Source: Runella zeae DSM 19591
GTDB taxonomy: Bacteria; Bacteroidota; Bacteroidia; Cytophagales; Spirosomataceae
NCBI RefSeq assembly: GCF_000423565.1
Contig: NZ_KE384037.1
Location: 124,001-188,000, forward strand
DNA length: 64,000 nucleotides
Reading direction: 5' to 3'
Position 1 is the stretch's first letter. Each line of letters opens with the position of its first letter. Under the pieces are notes generated by a model. The model was not told where the DNA came from. It was given only the letters and a program-made list of their open reading frames with translations, and did no database searches. Below are positions 8,449 to 16,792 of this stretch, piece by piece. The translations under genes and the position numbers were made by a program.

Positions 8449-9936
8449 TTACTTCCAATCTGGGTTTTGCTCCAATTTAGGATTGGCATTGATCTCGTCT
8501 AGTGGAATAGGGAAATACTTGTTTTTAGCCGTTGGGGTACGCGAGGGATAGACGTTGTTGACGGCTTTAGGAATCACACTCATAAATTTGTCAGTGCGGG
8601 TTAAATCATACCAGCGATCACCTTCGGCAAAAAACTCCCACGAACGCTCCTGCAACACGGCATCGATAAATGCATCTTTGCTCAAACCTGCTTTCAAATC
8701 GGGTAAACCTGCGCGTTTACGAATGACATTCACAAATCCATACGCAGCGGCAGTTGCTCCATTCAAACGTGCCTCAGCCTCGGCAGCAATGAGGTACATA
8801 TCAGGTAAACGTAGAATAGGAATATTAGGAATTTGTCCTACAATCGTGTTGGGGTCCTGGTATTTTTTAATCAAAACACCTTGGGTCGTAATGGGCGTAA
8901 TACTGCGTTGAGGCACTACCGCACCGCTTCGATTGATGTAAGTAGTATCCAAAAGCTGACGACGCTTGTCGGCGGGGTCGAACGAATCAAAGAAAGATTG
9001 ATACGCAAACATCGACCCAAACGATGTGCGAGCGTACTCCGCTCCCGCATTACCGGGAGGGCCACAAAGGCCCGTAAGTTGGTGGCCACGGCCAGGAGAA
9101 ATGGGGGCTACTTCATACGCCCACATGTTTTCCACACGCGCTGCGTCTTCTTTCTCATTGCGATACACATCGCGCACATCGGGCATGAGCGAGTACTTGC
9201 CCGAACTGATAACTTCTTGCGCTTTCTGCAAAGCTTTTTGCCAATCTTCGTTGTACAAAGCAGCTTTAGCATAAAGTGCATTGACCACTTCCTTGGAAGG
9301 ACGACCTTTTTCGACAGCTGGATACGATAACAATCCTGCGGCAAGTGCTTGATCTAAATCACTGTAAATCTGCTTATAAACGTCAGCTTTGGGGCTTTTT
9401 GGAACGGTTGCTTCTGCTTCGGAAGTACTCGGTTTTACTTTCACAGGAACATCGCCAAAGTTTTTGGTCAAGTTCCAGTGGTAAAACGCTCGCATAAAAT
9501 ACGCCTCGCCCACGATTTGTTTTTTGCGTGTTTCATCCATGACGGCAGCAGGTACTTTTTCGATAATCCAGTTGGCTTTTTCGATCCCGTCGTAGCACGA
9601 TGCCCAAATCTGTTGCGGCGATTCGTTGGTACGGCCTGCGGTGCGCTGGGTCGTGTAGTTGGCGTCATAAGCAAAAAGCGTCAGGGTATTGCGTCCTACT
9701 ACCGCCCGGGGATAACACTGGTCAGCGCTAAAGTCGGATACAATGGTCAAAGCAGGCCCCCCTCCCATATCTCCCAAGGGGTCATAGACGGCCACAAGCC
9801 CTTTTTCGGCATCCGCGGCAGTTTTATAAAAAGCCTCCGTGTAAATGGAGGAGTAAATGGTTTCGTCTAGATTACAGCCTGTATTGAGCACCAAAAGGGC
9901 AGTACATAAGCCGATGAGTCTATTATATTTTTTCAT
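8449..9936 (-). CDS. SusD/RagB-family nutrient-binding outer membrane lipoprotein
   Basis: 495 residues, ATG start. A lipoprotein signal ends at Cys21 (VLNTGCNLDE), placing the protein on the outer membrane surface. Family features are ETIYSSIYTEAFYKTAADAEKGLVAVY near the start, helical TPR-like segments (IVGEAYFMRAFYHWNLTKNFGDVP), and the conserved C-terminal blocks LPDMYLIAAEAEARLNGA, FIDAVLQERSWEFFAEGDRWYDLTRT and KYFPIPLDEINANPKLEQNPDW. SusD proteins close over the SusC barrel and bind the glycan or oligosaccharide for import. The gene follows susC by 27 bp. A decayed copy of its 3' end lies about 120 bp downstream. Confidence 0.97.
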   Translation of the reverse strand: MKKYNRLIGLCTALLVLNTGCNLDETIYSSIYTEAFYKTAADAEKGLVAVYDPLGDMGGGPALTIVSDFSADQCYPRAVVGRNTLTLFAYDANYTTQRTAGRTNESPQQIWASCYDGIEKANWIIEKVPAAVMDETRKKQIVGEAYFMRAFYHWNLTKNFGDVPVKVKPSTSEAEATVPKSPKADVYKQIYSDLDQALAAGLLSYPAVEKGRPSKEVVNALYAKAALYNEDWQKALQKAQEVISSGKYSLMPDVRDVYRNEKEDAARVENMWAYEVAPISPGRGHQLTGLCGPPGNAGAEYARTSFGSMFAYQSFFDSFDPADKRRQLLDTTYINRSGAVVPQRSITPITTQGVLIKKYQDPNTIVGQIPNIPILRLPDMYLIAAEAEARLNGATAAAYGFVNVIRKRAGLPDLKAGLSKDAFIDAVLQERSWEFFAEGDRWYDLTRTDKFMSVIPKAVNNVYPSRTPTAKNKYFPIPLDEINANPKLEQNPDWK

Positions 9937-9963
9937 AATGAATGCTTTTTGAAAGATTGAAGC

Positions 9964-12900
9964 TTAAAACGTTACTTGAATACCTCCCAAGAACGAGCGC
10001 GCTTGTGGATACACGAAGTTGTCTACACCAATAACAGTATTGGAACCTGCAAATGTATTTACCTCAGGATCAAATCCGCTGTAATTGGTAATGGTAAATA
10101 GGTTGTTGGCTGAAACATACACCCGAATATTCTGGATGCCTTTGAGAGCAGGTAGGGTGTATCCCAACGTCACGTTTTTGCAACGGATATACGAACCATC
10201 TTCTACGTAGTAGTTGCTCACAGGCAAACGTCCTCCTTGGGCAGCACTCACGTACTGATTGCTAGGATTAGTAGGTGACCAGCGATTGACGACGCCTTTC
10301 AACAAATTGCGTTGTCCAAGTGGGTTTTCAAACGACAAACGGCTGAGGTTGTAAATATCATTACCTTGCGAACCCGACAAGAACGCACTGAGGTCAAAGC
10401 CTTTATAGGCCAGATTGGTAGAAAAACCAAAGATAAAATTAGGGTTAGGATTTCCCGTAATGGTTTGGTCCGCTGAGGTAATGGTGCCGTCTCCGTTTAA
10501 GTCTTTGATTTTATGTCCTCCCAAACGTCCATCGTAGCCAGGCAAAATGGTTTCTCCTGTTTGGTTGATTCCGTCAAAAATGTAAGATTTAATCAAACCC
10601 AATGGCTCGCCCACTTTCAAAATGGTGTAGCTCGTAATAAAACGTTCGGTGGTAGTTCCGCCGTCAAGGTCTAGTACTTTATTGCGATTACGCGTCAAGT
10701 TGGCTGATACATTCCACTTAATTGGCCCATCTAAGATTCGTGCATTGGCTGCAAACTCAATTCCTTTATTTTCCAAAGATGCGTAGTTGCCCGTAATGCT
10801 CGCATAACCCGACGACAAAGGTAAGGTCTTGATATACAACAAGTCTCTGGTGATTTTGTCGTACAGATCCACAATCAAGCTAAAGCGATTGTTGAGCACA
10901 CTTACATCCAAGCCAATGTTGGTTTGGGTTGATTTTTCCCAACGCAAATCAGGGTTAGCAATTCCGGTTGGATTGATGCCTGTTACGTAGGCGTTGTTGA
11001 AAACATAATCACTCCCCGTAGCAGCTACCGTACTCAACGATTGGTAAGGCGAAATACCGCCCGCATTCCCCGTGATACCGTAGCTTGCCCGTAGTTTAAG
11101 GTCAGAAAGCCACGTTACGTTTTTCAAAAAAGGCTCTTCAATCAAGCGCCACGCCGCCGAAACTGCTGGAAAAAACCCATACTTGTTGTTGGCACCAAAG
11201 CGGCTCGAACCATCCACACGGGCAGTCAAGTCCAAGAAATACTTGTCTTTGTAGCCATAATTTACCCGACCCATGTACGAGTCCAAGCGCTGCTTGCTAC
11301 GACTACTGTTGACAGTGCGATTGAGGGCCAACTGCAACGCTTCGTTTTGGGTAGCGTCGTTAGGGAAGCCCGAAGCACTGATAGAGTTAGCGTTGGCGAA
11401 TTCAGCCTGTGAGGCAAATACGCCCGTAAATTTCAAGCTGTGATTTTCGGCAATCGTCTGCGAGTACGTCAAAATACTTTCGTGCAATAGCCCCAAAAAG
11501 TTACTATTAGCCTTCGAACCCGAACCTGAATTATCATTCAAATCACGCGCACTGATGATAGAGCGAGGTGAATAGCGGTCGGTGATATTGTTTTGTAAAT
11601 CTACGTTGAAAGACGCCCGATAGGTCAAGCCTTTCAAAATCGTAGCTTCCCCATACAGATTTATCAATGTCCTTTTGAGGGCTGTTTTGTTTAGTACTGC
11701 GGCAAGTCCTAGTGGGTTGGTTACTTCGCGGTAACGTCCGTCTTCTTGCTCTCCGAAAGGAAAAATACTTCCATCAGGACGGTAAGGTTTCAAGTTTGGT
11801 GGTGCGCCGATAGCCGCACCTAAAATAGTACCCGTTACTACATCGGCATCCCCTTGACTAGTAGAACCCGTCTGCACACCTGAATTAACCGAATAACTTC
11901 CCAAGATACTTGTTCCGACTTTAACGCGATTACTGATTTTGTGGTCGAGGTTCAACCGATACGAATAGCGTTTGAAATTAGAACTAATAATAATCCCGTC
12001 TTGGTCAAAGTAGTTGGCAGAAAGTGCCACTTGGGTTTTATCATTACCCCCATTGATAGACAATTGGTGATTTTGAATGGGTGCTTCGCGGAAAATAATA
12101 TTTTGCCAGTTTACGCCTTCACCCAAAGAAGCAGGGTCTTTGTAGTAACTATTTTTGAAAACTTCATTTTCTAACTGTGCAAATTCGGCCGCATTGAGCG
12201 TAGGAAGGGTTTTTGCCACTTTTTGCATTCCATAATAGCTATCAAGCGTAACGCGCGTCCCTCCACTTTTACCGCGTTTGGTGGTGATAAGTACCACACC
12301 ATTGGCTGCACGTGCACCATAAATCGCTGAGGCCGAGGCATCTTTCAATACTTCCACACTCTCAATATCGTTAGGGTTGATGGTCGAAAGCGGGCTAACA
12401 TCATTGATACCACCGCCGTTAGAAATCTGAATACCATCTACCACATACAGCGGCTCCGAAGTACCATTGATAGAGTTGGTACCGCGAATTCGGACGCTGA
12501 CGTTTCCGCCTGGGGAGCCTGAGTTTTGATTAATCTGAATTCCTGAGACACGCGCTTGCAATCCCTGAGCTACGTTGGCGACGGGTGTCTGTACCAAGTC
12601 CGACGATTTGACAGAAGCAATCGAACCCGTAGTTTCGATTTTCCGCTGCGTACCATATCCCACGACTACCACCTCATTGAGGGCTTTTACGTCAGCTTCT
12701 AGCACCACATCTATAACACTACGATTGTTGACCTCTAGCTCTTGTTTGAGATAACCAATAAACGAAAATACCAAAGTTGCATTAGTAGGCACGCCATTGA
12801 GTTGGTACTTACCTTCTCCGTCCGACACCACTCCTTTCTGCGTACCTTTTACCGTTACATTGACCCCCGGAAGCGTTCCTCCCGAACTGTCGGTGATTTT

Positions 12901-12981
12901 TCCTCTAATGGTCAAGTCTTGGGCATAAGCGTTGGACAGCAGGCCACAGACTAACAACCATATTCGTAATTTTCCTAGCAT
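9964..12981 (-). CDS. SusC/RagA-family TonB-linked outer membrane transporter
   Basis: 1005 residues, ATG start, signal peptide ending NAYAQ. After it lies a carboxypeptidase-regulatory-like domain (TIRGKITDSSGGTLPGVNVT to about residue 95), then the conserved RagA linker (ALNEVVVVGYGTQRK), a plug domain with VRIRGTNSINGTSEPLYVVDG and DIESVEVLKDASASAIYGARAANG, and a long beta-barrel ending in an aromatic strand (GGIQVTF). It is the TonB-powered channel that works with the SusD encoded next to it. It is the first gene of the minus-strand operon; a promoter candidate lies about 25 bp upstream, and a divergent LacI-family gene shares the 291-bp control region. Confidence 0.98.
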   Translation of the reverse strand: MLGKLRIWLLVCGLLSNAYAQDLTIRGKITDSSGGTLPGVNVTVKGTQKGVVSDGEGKYQLNGVPTNATLVFSFIGYLKQELEVNNRSVIDVVLEADVKALNEVVVVGYGTQRKIETTGSIASVKSSDLVQTPVANVAQGLQARVSGIQINQNSGSPGGNVSVRIRGTNSINGTSEPLYVVDGIQISNGGGINDVSPLSTINPNDIESVEVLKDASASAIYGARAANGVVLITTKRGKSGGTRVTLDSYYGMQKVAKTLPTLNAAEFAQLENEVFKNSYYKDPASLGEGVNWQNIIFREAPIQNHQLSINGGNDKTQVALSANYFDQDGIIISSNFKRYSYRLNLDHKISNRVKVGTSILGSYSVNSGVQTGSTSQGDADVVTGTILGAAIGAPPNLKPYRPDGSIFPFGEQEDGRYREVTNPLGLAAVLNKTALKRTLINLYGEATILKGLTYRASFNVDLQNNITDRYSPRSIISARDLNDNSGSGSKANSNFLGLLHESILTYSQTIAENHSLKFTGVFASQAEFANANSISASGFPNDATQNEALQLALNRTVNSSRSKQRLDSYMGRVNYGYKDKYFLDLTARVDGSSRFGANNKYGFFPAVSAAWRLIEEPFLKNVTWLSDLKLRASYGITGNAGGISPYQSLSTVAATGSDYVFNNAYVTGINPTGIANPDLRWEKSTQTNIGLDVSVLNNRFSLIVDLYDKITRDLLYIKTLPLSSGYASITGNYASLENKGIEFAANARILDGPIKWNVSANLTRNRNKVLDLDGGTTTERFITSYTILKVGEPLGLIKSYIFDGINQTGETILPGYDGRLGGHKIKDLNGDGTITSADQTITGNPNPNFIFGFSTNLAYKGFDLSAFLSGSQGNDIYNLSRLSFENPLGQRNLLKGVVNRWSPTNPSNQYVSAAQGGRLPVSNYYVEDGSYIRCKNVTLGYTLPALKGIQNIRVYVSANNLFTITNYSGFDPEVNTFAGSNTVIGVDNFVYPQARSFLGGIQVTF

Positions 12982-13004
12982 AGGATTAAAGGTTTAAAAA
13001 GTAA

Positions 13005-13034
13005 AAAATATACAATTTTTAAAGATTAAAACAA
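13005..13034 (-). promoter_or_regulatory. Candidate Bacteroidota-type promoter of the susC operon
   Basis: On the minus strand a TTG (plus 13032-13034) is followed after 19 bases by TATATTTT (plus 13005-13012), fitting the TTTG-N19/21-TAnnTTTG pattern recognised by the phylum's primary sigma factor. The implied leader to the susC ATG at 12981 is only about 20 bases, so the fit could be chance in AT-rich DNA. Confidence 0.35.
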
Positions 13035-13142
13035 GCACACCTATAAAGTGCTTTTGAGGTGCTTTAAACCTGATTTTGCTGGAAGTTAGAGGGCATTCTT
13101 AAATAATCAACAGAAAAAATTGAATTTTACTCACAAAAACTA

Positions 13143-13158
13143 TCGGGAACTTTCCCGA
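13143..13158. promoter_or_regulatory. Palindromic operator candidate between susC and lacI-type gene
   Basis: TCGGGAACTTTCCCGA has perfect 7-bp arms around a CT centre. It lies 162 bp from the susC start and 115 bp from the divergent LacI-type gene, and is one of the few GC-rich spots in the AT-rich 12982-13272 spacer. LacI-family proteins bind palindromes of this size, so it may be the operator for this regulator. Confidence 0.4.
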
Positions 13159-13272
13159 AACTGATGTCGATAGGAGTATTTAAAAACCATTTATCACTTT
13201 GTTAGGAATATTTTGTTTTTTTACCAATTCCTTCAGGCAACCCACCAAAACTTAAAATAATACAAATTATAG

Positions 13273-14424
13273 ATGATAAAATGTCCGAAATGTTTGCAAA
13301 TTGATTTTGTGCAAAAAGCCGGGATTACGCGCGGAAAACAGCGGTATTTTTGTAAAGATTGTGACTATCATTTTACGTTACCTACTCCTTCGGCTACTAC
13401 CGAAAACAAACGCCATCACCAAGTCACCATCATGGATATTGCCCATCAGCTTGGCATCTCCAAATCGACGGTGTCGAGGGCGTTGCGGGGGCATTCCGAC
13501 ATCCATGAAGGTACGCGCAAAATGATTTTGGATTTGGCCCAACAGTTGGAATATCAGCCCAATCCCTTAGCCAATGCGCTCCTGAAAAGTCGGACCAATA
13601 TCGTAGGGATTTTAGTACCAGAGTTTCGGCATTATTTCTTTCCTACGATGATTATGGGAGCGCAAGAAGTGCTTTCAAAGGCGGGATACAACGTGATGAT
13701 TTGTCAGTCGGACGAATCTTACGAAACCGAAATGGCCAACGTCAAAGCCCTTATGAGTAGCCGCGTGGATGGGCTACTGGTATCGGTTACGGCCCAAACC
13801 AACAATTTCGACCATTTCAGAGCTGTACTACGCAAAGAAGTACCTATGGTGTTTTTCAACCGCGTTTGCCCCGAATTAGAAACCCCACAGGTAATTGTGG
13901 ACGATTATGAGGGTGCCTTTCAAGCAGTAGAGCATTTGATCAAACAAGGCTACCGACGTATTGCTCACTTGGCTGGGCCTAATTCTCTGTTAGTAAGCCG
14001 ATTGAGATTAAATGGGTATCGAGATGCTTTGCAAAAACACGGTCTTCCTCTCGACCCCGACCTCATCATTCATTACGATTTGTCGGAAGAAAAGGCCCGC
14101 ATTTATGCCAATTATCTACTTAGTTTGCCGCAGCCTCCTGATGCTATTTTTGCCATCAATGACCCCACCGCCATCGAAATCATGCTCGTTGCCAAAAGCC
14201 GAGGGGTAAAGATTCCCCAAGAATTAGGAATCGTGGGCTTTAGCAACGACCCTGTTTCGGCCATTATTGAGCCATCACTGACCACCATTGAGCAGCCCGT
14301 ATGGGAGATGGGGCGGCAAGCGGCAAAGCTATTATTAGAACAAATGGAACATCCTCATAATGTGATACATACCCTTCCTACAAGGCTCATTATTCGTAAT
14401 TCTTCGGTGAATTTAAGCCCCTAA
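13273..14424 (+). CDS. LacI-family transcriptional regulator with N-terminal IS1-type zinc ribbon
   Basis: 383 residues, ATG start. Residues 1-35 form a zinc ribbon with C4/C7 and C27/C30 (KCPKCLQID and GKQRYFCKDCDYHF), very like the N-terminal domain of IS1 InsA proteins (PF03811). A short Thr/Ser linker leads to the LacI helix-turn-helix (TIMDIAHQLGISKSTVSRAL, about 52-71) and hinge (LAQQLEYQPNPLANAL), then a periplasmic-binding-protein-type sensor domain (TNIVGILVPEFRHYFFPTM; VEHLIKQGYRRIAHLAGP; LTTIEQPVWEMGRQAAKLLL). LacI proteins bind a sugar or metabolite and release or bind operators. Divergent to the SusCD operon, it is most likely its regulator. The zinc ribbon is in frame with no sign of a break. 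Confidence 0.93.
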   Translation: MIKCPKCLQIDFVQKAGITRGKQRYFCKDCDYHFTLPTPSATTENKRHHQVTIMDIAHQLGISKSTVSRALRGHSDIHEGTRKMILDLAQQLEYQPNPLANALLKSRTNIVGILVPEFRHYFFPTMIMGAQEVLSKAGYNVMICQSDESYETEMANVKALMSSRVDGLLVSVTAQTNNFDHFRAVLRKEVPMVFFNRVCPELETPQVIVDDYEGAFQAVEHLIKQGYRRIAHLAGPNSLLVSRLRLNGYRDALQKHGLPLDPDLIIHYDLSEEKARIYANYLLSLPQPPDAIFAINDPTAIEIMLVAKSRGVKIPQELGIVGFSNDPVSAIIEPSLTTIEQPVWEMGRQAAKLLLEQMEHPHNVIHTLPTRLIIRNSSVNLSP

Positions 14425-14487
14425 AAGCAACTTTATTTGGGTGAATTAGGTTAAAAACTTTAGGTAGTAACCTTAGTTTAGAATATC

Positions 14488-15735
14488 TTGAAAACTTACC
14501 CCAACGACCCCTACGCCGCCCTGCGGTATCCTGAATTTGTACGGTTGATTTCGGCCAATAGCTTTATTACGGCGGCCATTATGATTCAGGAAGTAGTCAT
14601 TGGCTACGAGCTATACAAAATGACGCACGACCCACTCTCGCTGGGTTTTATTGGTTTAGCCGAAGCTCTTCCTTATATTTCTATTGCCTTGTTTGGTGGA
14701 CACTATGCCGACCGTAAAGACAAACGAACAATCATGCAAATCAGCCAAAGTGTGATATTGTGCTGTTCGTTGGCGTTGATATGGTTTATGCATCCGTCTC
14801 ATCGTTCTCATTTTTCTACTACCCATTTACTACTGATTGTATATGCTATTTTGGCCGTAATTGGTTTTGCCAAAGGGTTTTATTCACCTGCATCCTCTTC
14901 ACTCAAAGCTTTTTTGACCCCGCGTGAAGCCTACACCAACGCCGCCACCTGGAGCAGTACTTTTTGGCAAGTAGGTGCCATCGCAGGGCCAGGTATTGCA
15001 GGGTTTTTATACGCTTACATTGGACTTGTCAATACGCTGTGGGTAGTGGTGGGTCTATTTGCTTTTAGCCAAATCTTACTAGCGTTGATTTCCAAAAAAC
15101 CTATCCCCGAAATCAGCGACCCTCAAACCAACGTATGGCAAAGTATCAAAGAAGGTATCAAGTTTGTGTATGACAAAAAAATTCTTTTTTATGCTACTTC
15201 ACTCGATTTAGCGGCGGTATTGTTTGGGGGTGTTATTGCGATTTTGCCCGTATTTGCCGAAGATATTCTCAAAGTAGGCGCTGAAGGGCTTGGTATTATG
15301 CGCGCTGCACCTTCGGTAGGCGCGGTGATTACGGTTTTTTCAACGGCCTATTTTGCTCCTACGCGCCACGCTTGGCGCAATATGCTCATTGCGGTCGCGG
15401 GTTTTGGACTAGCTACGCTGGTATTTGCGATTTCTACTAACTTTTGGTTGTCGGTATTGATGTTATTTTTGACGGGGGCTTTTGATGCTATCAGCGTTGT
15501 CATTCGTCAAACTATCCTTCAAGTAGTCCCCCCCGACCACATGCGCGGGCGAGTCATTGCGGTCAATAGTGTCTTTATCAGTTCGTCCAACGAAATCGGT
15601 GCTTTTGAATCAGGCGTTGCGGCCAAGTTTCTTGGCACTGTTCCTTCGGTTTTGATTGGGGGTGGACTCACGATGGTGATTGTGACTTGGGTGTGGCTGC
15701 GTTCTAAAGATTTATTTGGGGTCAAACTGACCTAA
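14488..15735 (+). CDS. MFS transporter (MFS_3/enterobactin-exporter-like)
   Basis: 415 residues from TTG 14488; a stop 9 bases upstream in frame and conserved-looking N-terminal sequence (DPYAALRYPEFVRLISANSF) support this start over the first internal Met. About 12 membrane segments are visible, with the MFS loop 2-3 motif as GGHYADRKDKRTIMQ near residue 73. DHMRGRVIAVNSVFI late in the protein is typical of the MFS_3 group, which includes enterobactin exporter-like proteins and putative drug or metabolite exporters. It lies 63 bp after the LacI-family gene in the same direction, so it may be co-transcribed. Substrate unknown. Confidence 0.88.
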   Translation: MKTYPNDPYAALRYPEFVRLISANSFITAAIMIQEVVIGYELYKMTHDPLSLGFIGLAEALPYISIALFGGHYADRKDKRTIMQISQSVILCCSLALIWFMHPSHRSHFSTTHLLLIVYAILAVIGFAKGFYSPASSSLKAFLTPREAYTNAATWSSTFWQVGAIAGPGIAGFLYAYIGLVNTLWVVVGLFAFSQILLALISKKPIPEISDPQTNVWQSIKEGIKFVYDKKILFYATSLDLAAVLFGGVIAILPVFAEDILKVGAEGLGIMRAAPSVGAVITVFSTAYFAPTRHAWRNMLIAVAGFGLATLVFAISTNFWLSVLMLFLTGAFDAISVVIRQTILQVVPPDHMRGRVIAVNSVFISSSNEIGAFESGVAAKFLGTVPSVLIGGGLTMVIVTWVWLRSKDLFGVKLT

Positions 15736-15797
15736 TTTTTTATTTTTTAAAACAATCTTCTTTCACAACACGTTTATTCCGCGTTGATGATTTCATA

Positions 15798-15846
15798 TTT
15801 GCAAATTTTTGCCCGACTTTGAGTCTTTTAGGTTAAAATTTGCAAA
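15798..15846. repeat. Inverted repeat, 12-bp arms
   Basis: Perfect arms TTTGCAAATTTT (15798-15809) and AAAATTTGCAAA (15835-15846) with a 25-nt spacer, about 60 bp after the MFS stop. No T-run follows, so it is not a clear terminator. Its span (49 bp) equals that of the next inverted repeat at 15887. Confidence 0.7.
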
Positions 15847-15886
15847 GTTTTACAAAAATTCTGTGATTAAGTATTTATACAAAATT

Positions 15887-15935
15887 AGACTTTCCAAGTT
15901 TCAATAACCAGCAAAGCTATAAACTTGGAAAGTCT
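15887..15935. repeat. Inverted repeat bounded by AGACTTTCC, 15-bp arms
   Basis: Perfect arms AGACTTTCCAAGTTT (15887-15901) and AAACTTGGAAAGTCT (15921-15935) around a 19-nt loop. The same AGACTTTCC end appears in the GC-rich inverted repeat at 34307-34400, so both may belong to one dispersed palindromic family. It sits in the 224-bp gap between the MFS gene and the DUF5522 gene. Confidence 0.8.
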
Positions 15936-15959
15936 TGTTTAAAGTTTTATAAACCCGTT

Positions 15960-16172
15960 TTGATTAAAAATACCTTGAGCGACAAACCGGCTTCTCCTTC
16001 TGGTAAAAGTCAAACTGCTAAGCGCCACGGCTTAGCGGAGGAAGATTATTATACTGACCCCAACGGTTTTTTGGTTTTTACGGCCGCTTATCACCTCAAG
16101 CGCGGCTACTGCTGCAAAAATGGCTGCCGTCATTGTCCTTATGGATTTAAGAAAGAAGAGAAAAAACGCTAA
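15960..16172 (+). CDS. Small DUF5522 protein with four-cysteine C-terminal cluster
   Basis: 70 residues with a TTG start at 15960; a second TTG at 15975 would shorten it by five residues, and no ATG is available. The conserved block is EEDYYTDPNGFLVFTAAYHL followed by KRGYCCKNGCRHCPYGFKK, which is the DUF5522 signature common in Bacteroidota. C51, C52, C56 and C59 probably bind zinc or an iron-sulfur cluster. Function is not known. The gene end overlaps by 4 bp the end of the convergent TOPRIM-like gene. Confidence 0.85.
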   Translation: MIKNTLSDKPASPSGKSQTAKRHGLAEEDYYTDPNGFLVFTAAYHLKRGYCCKNGCRHCPYGFKKEEKKR

Positions 16173-16792
16173 AAAAGTGCTAAAAATAACTTTAAATCTG
16201 CCAACACAGGTGCTTCCAAATTCCATGCACCTCGGCTATAAGTGTAAGTAAAATTGACGCATTTAACTCCATTTTCACGTTCTTTTGCCTCACAAATATC
16301 CCACCGCATATAATACAGAGGCCATGCTTTTTCCCTTTCTTTTTGCTTTACATTTTCTTGTTTTTCAAGGCAAGCATAGAGGCAATTTGCCCTTGGAGAC
16401 GGTTTGGCGGCAATCTGTCTTAACAACACATCAAGATTAGGGTTAATAAAATAACAGGCAATTGAGGCTTCAAGCTGCGGTATCAGCTGAAATTCATTCA
16501 TGTTGTTTATTCTTATACCAAAAACCTCTTCTAATGCCGTATTTAAAAAATTGAGTTTACTTTCCAATGAAAAGTCGGCAGGGTCTAAATCGAGAAGAAT
16601 TCCTATTTTTTCAATAGACTCCAAAAGGGCATCGTTTCTGACTCCGTCTAAAGCAATCCTCAAAGACTTGGAATTGTCTTTGCCAGCGCCACTTAGCTCT
16701 TTAATTTCAATCTTTCTGGTTTCTATGTCAGGCGCAAGTACTTTTATAAATTCAGCATCTTGTTTGCCTTCTACTAAAATTACTTTTCTCAT
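16169..16792 (-). CDS. TOPRIM-like (DUF3226-type) protein, probable nuclease partner of the ATPase
   Basis: 207 residues, ATG start that overlaps the stop of the upstream ATPase gene by one base (TAATG), which implies coupled translation. The N-terminus VILVEGKQDAEFIKVLAP has the TOPRIM-type Glu (E8), and GILLDLDPADF supplies the DxD pair (D68, D70). This is the pattern of DUF3226/DUF4435/OLD-type TOPRIM folds, which in defence pairs act as metal-dependent nucleases. The C-terminal half, with several Trp and Cys, is unassigned. Together with the ATPase it looks like a two-gene OLD/PARIS/RloAB-like module. The catalytic role is inferred from motif positions only. Confidence 0.7.
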   Translation of the reverse strand: MRKVILVEGKQDAEFIKVLAPDIETRKIEIKELSGAGKDNSKSLRIALDGVRNDALLESIEKIGILLDLDPADFSLESKLNFLNTALEEVFGIRINNMNEFQLIPQLEASIACYFINPNLDVLLRQIAAKPSPRANCLYACLEKQENVKQKEREKAWPLYYMRWDICEAKERENGVKCVNFTYTYSRGAWNLEAPVLADLKLFLALF

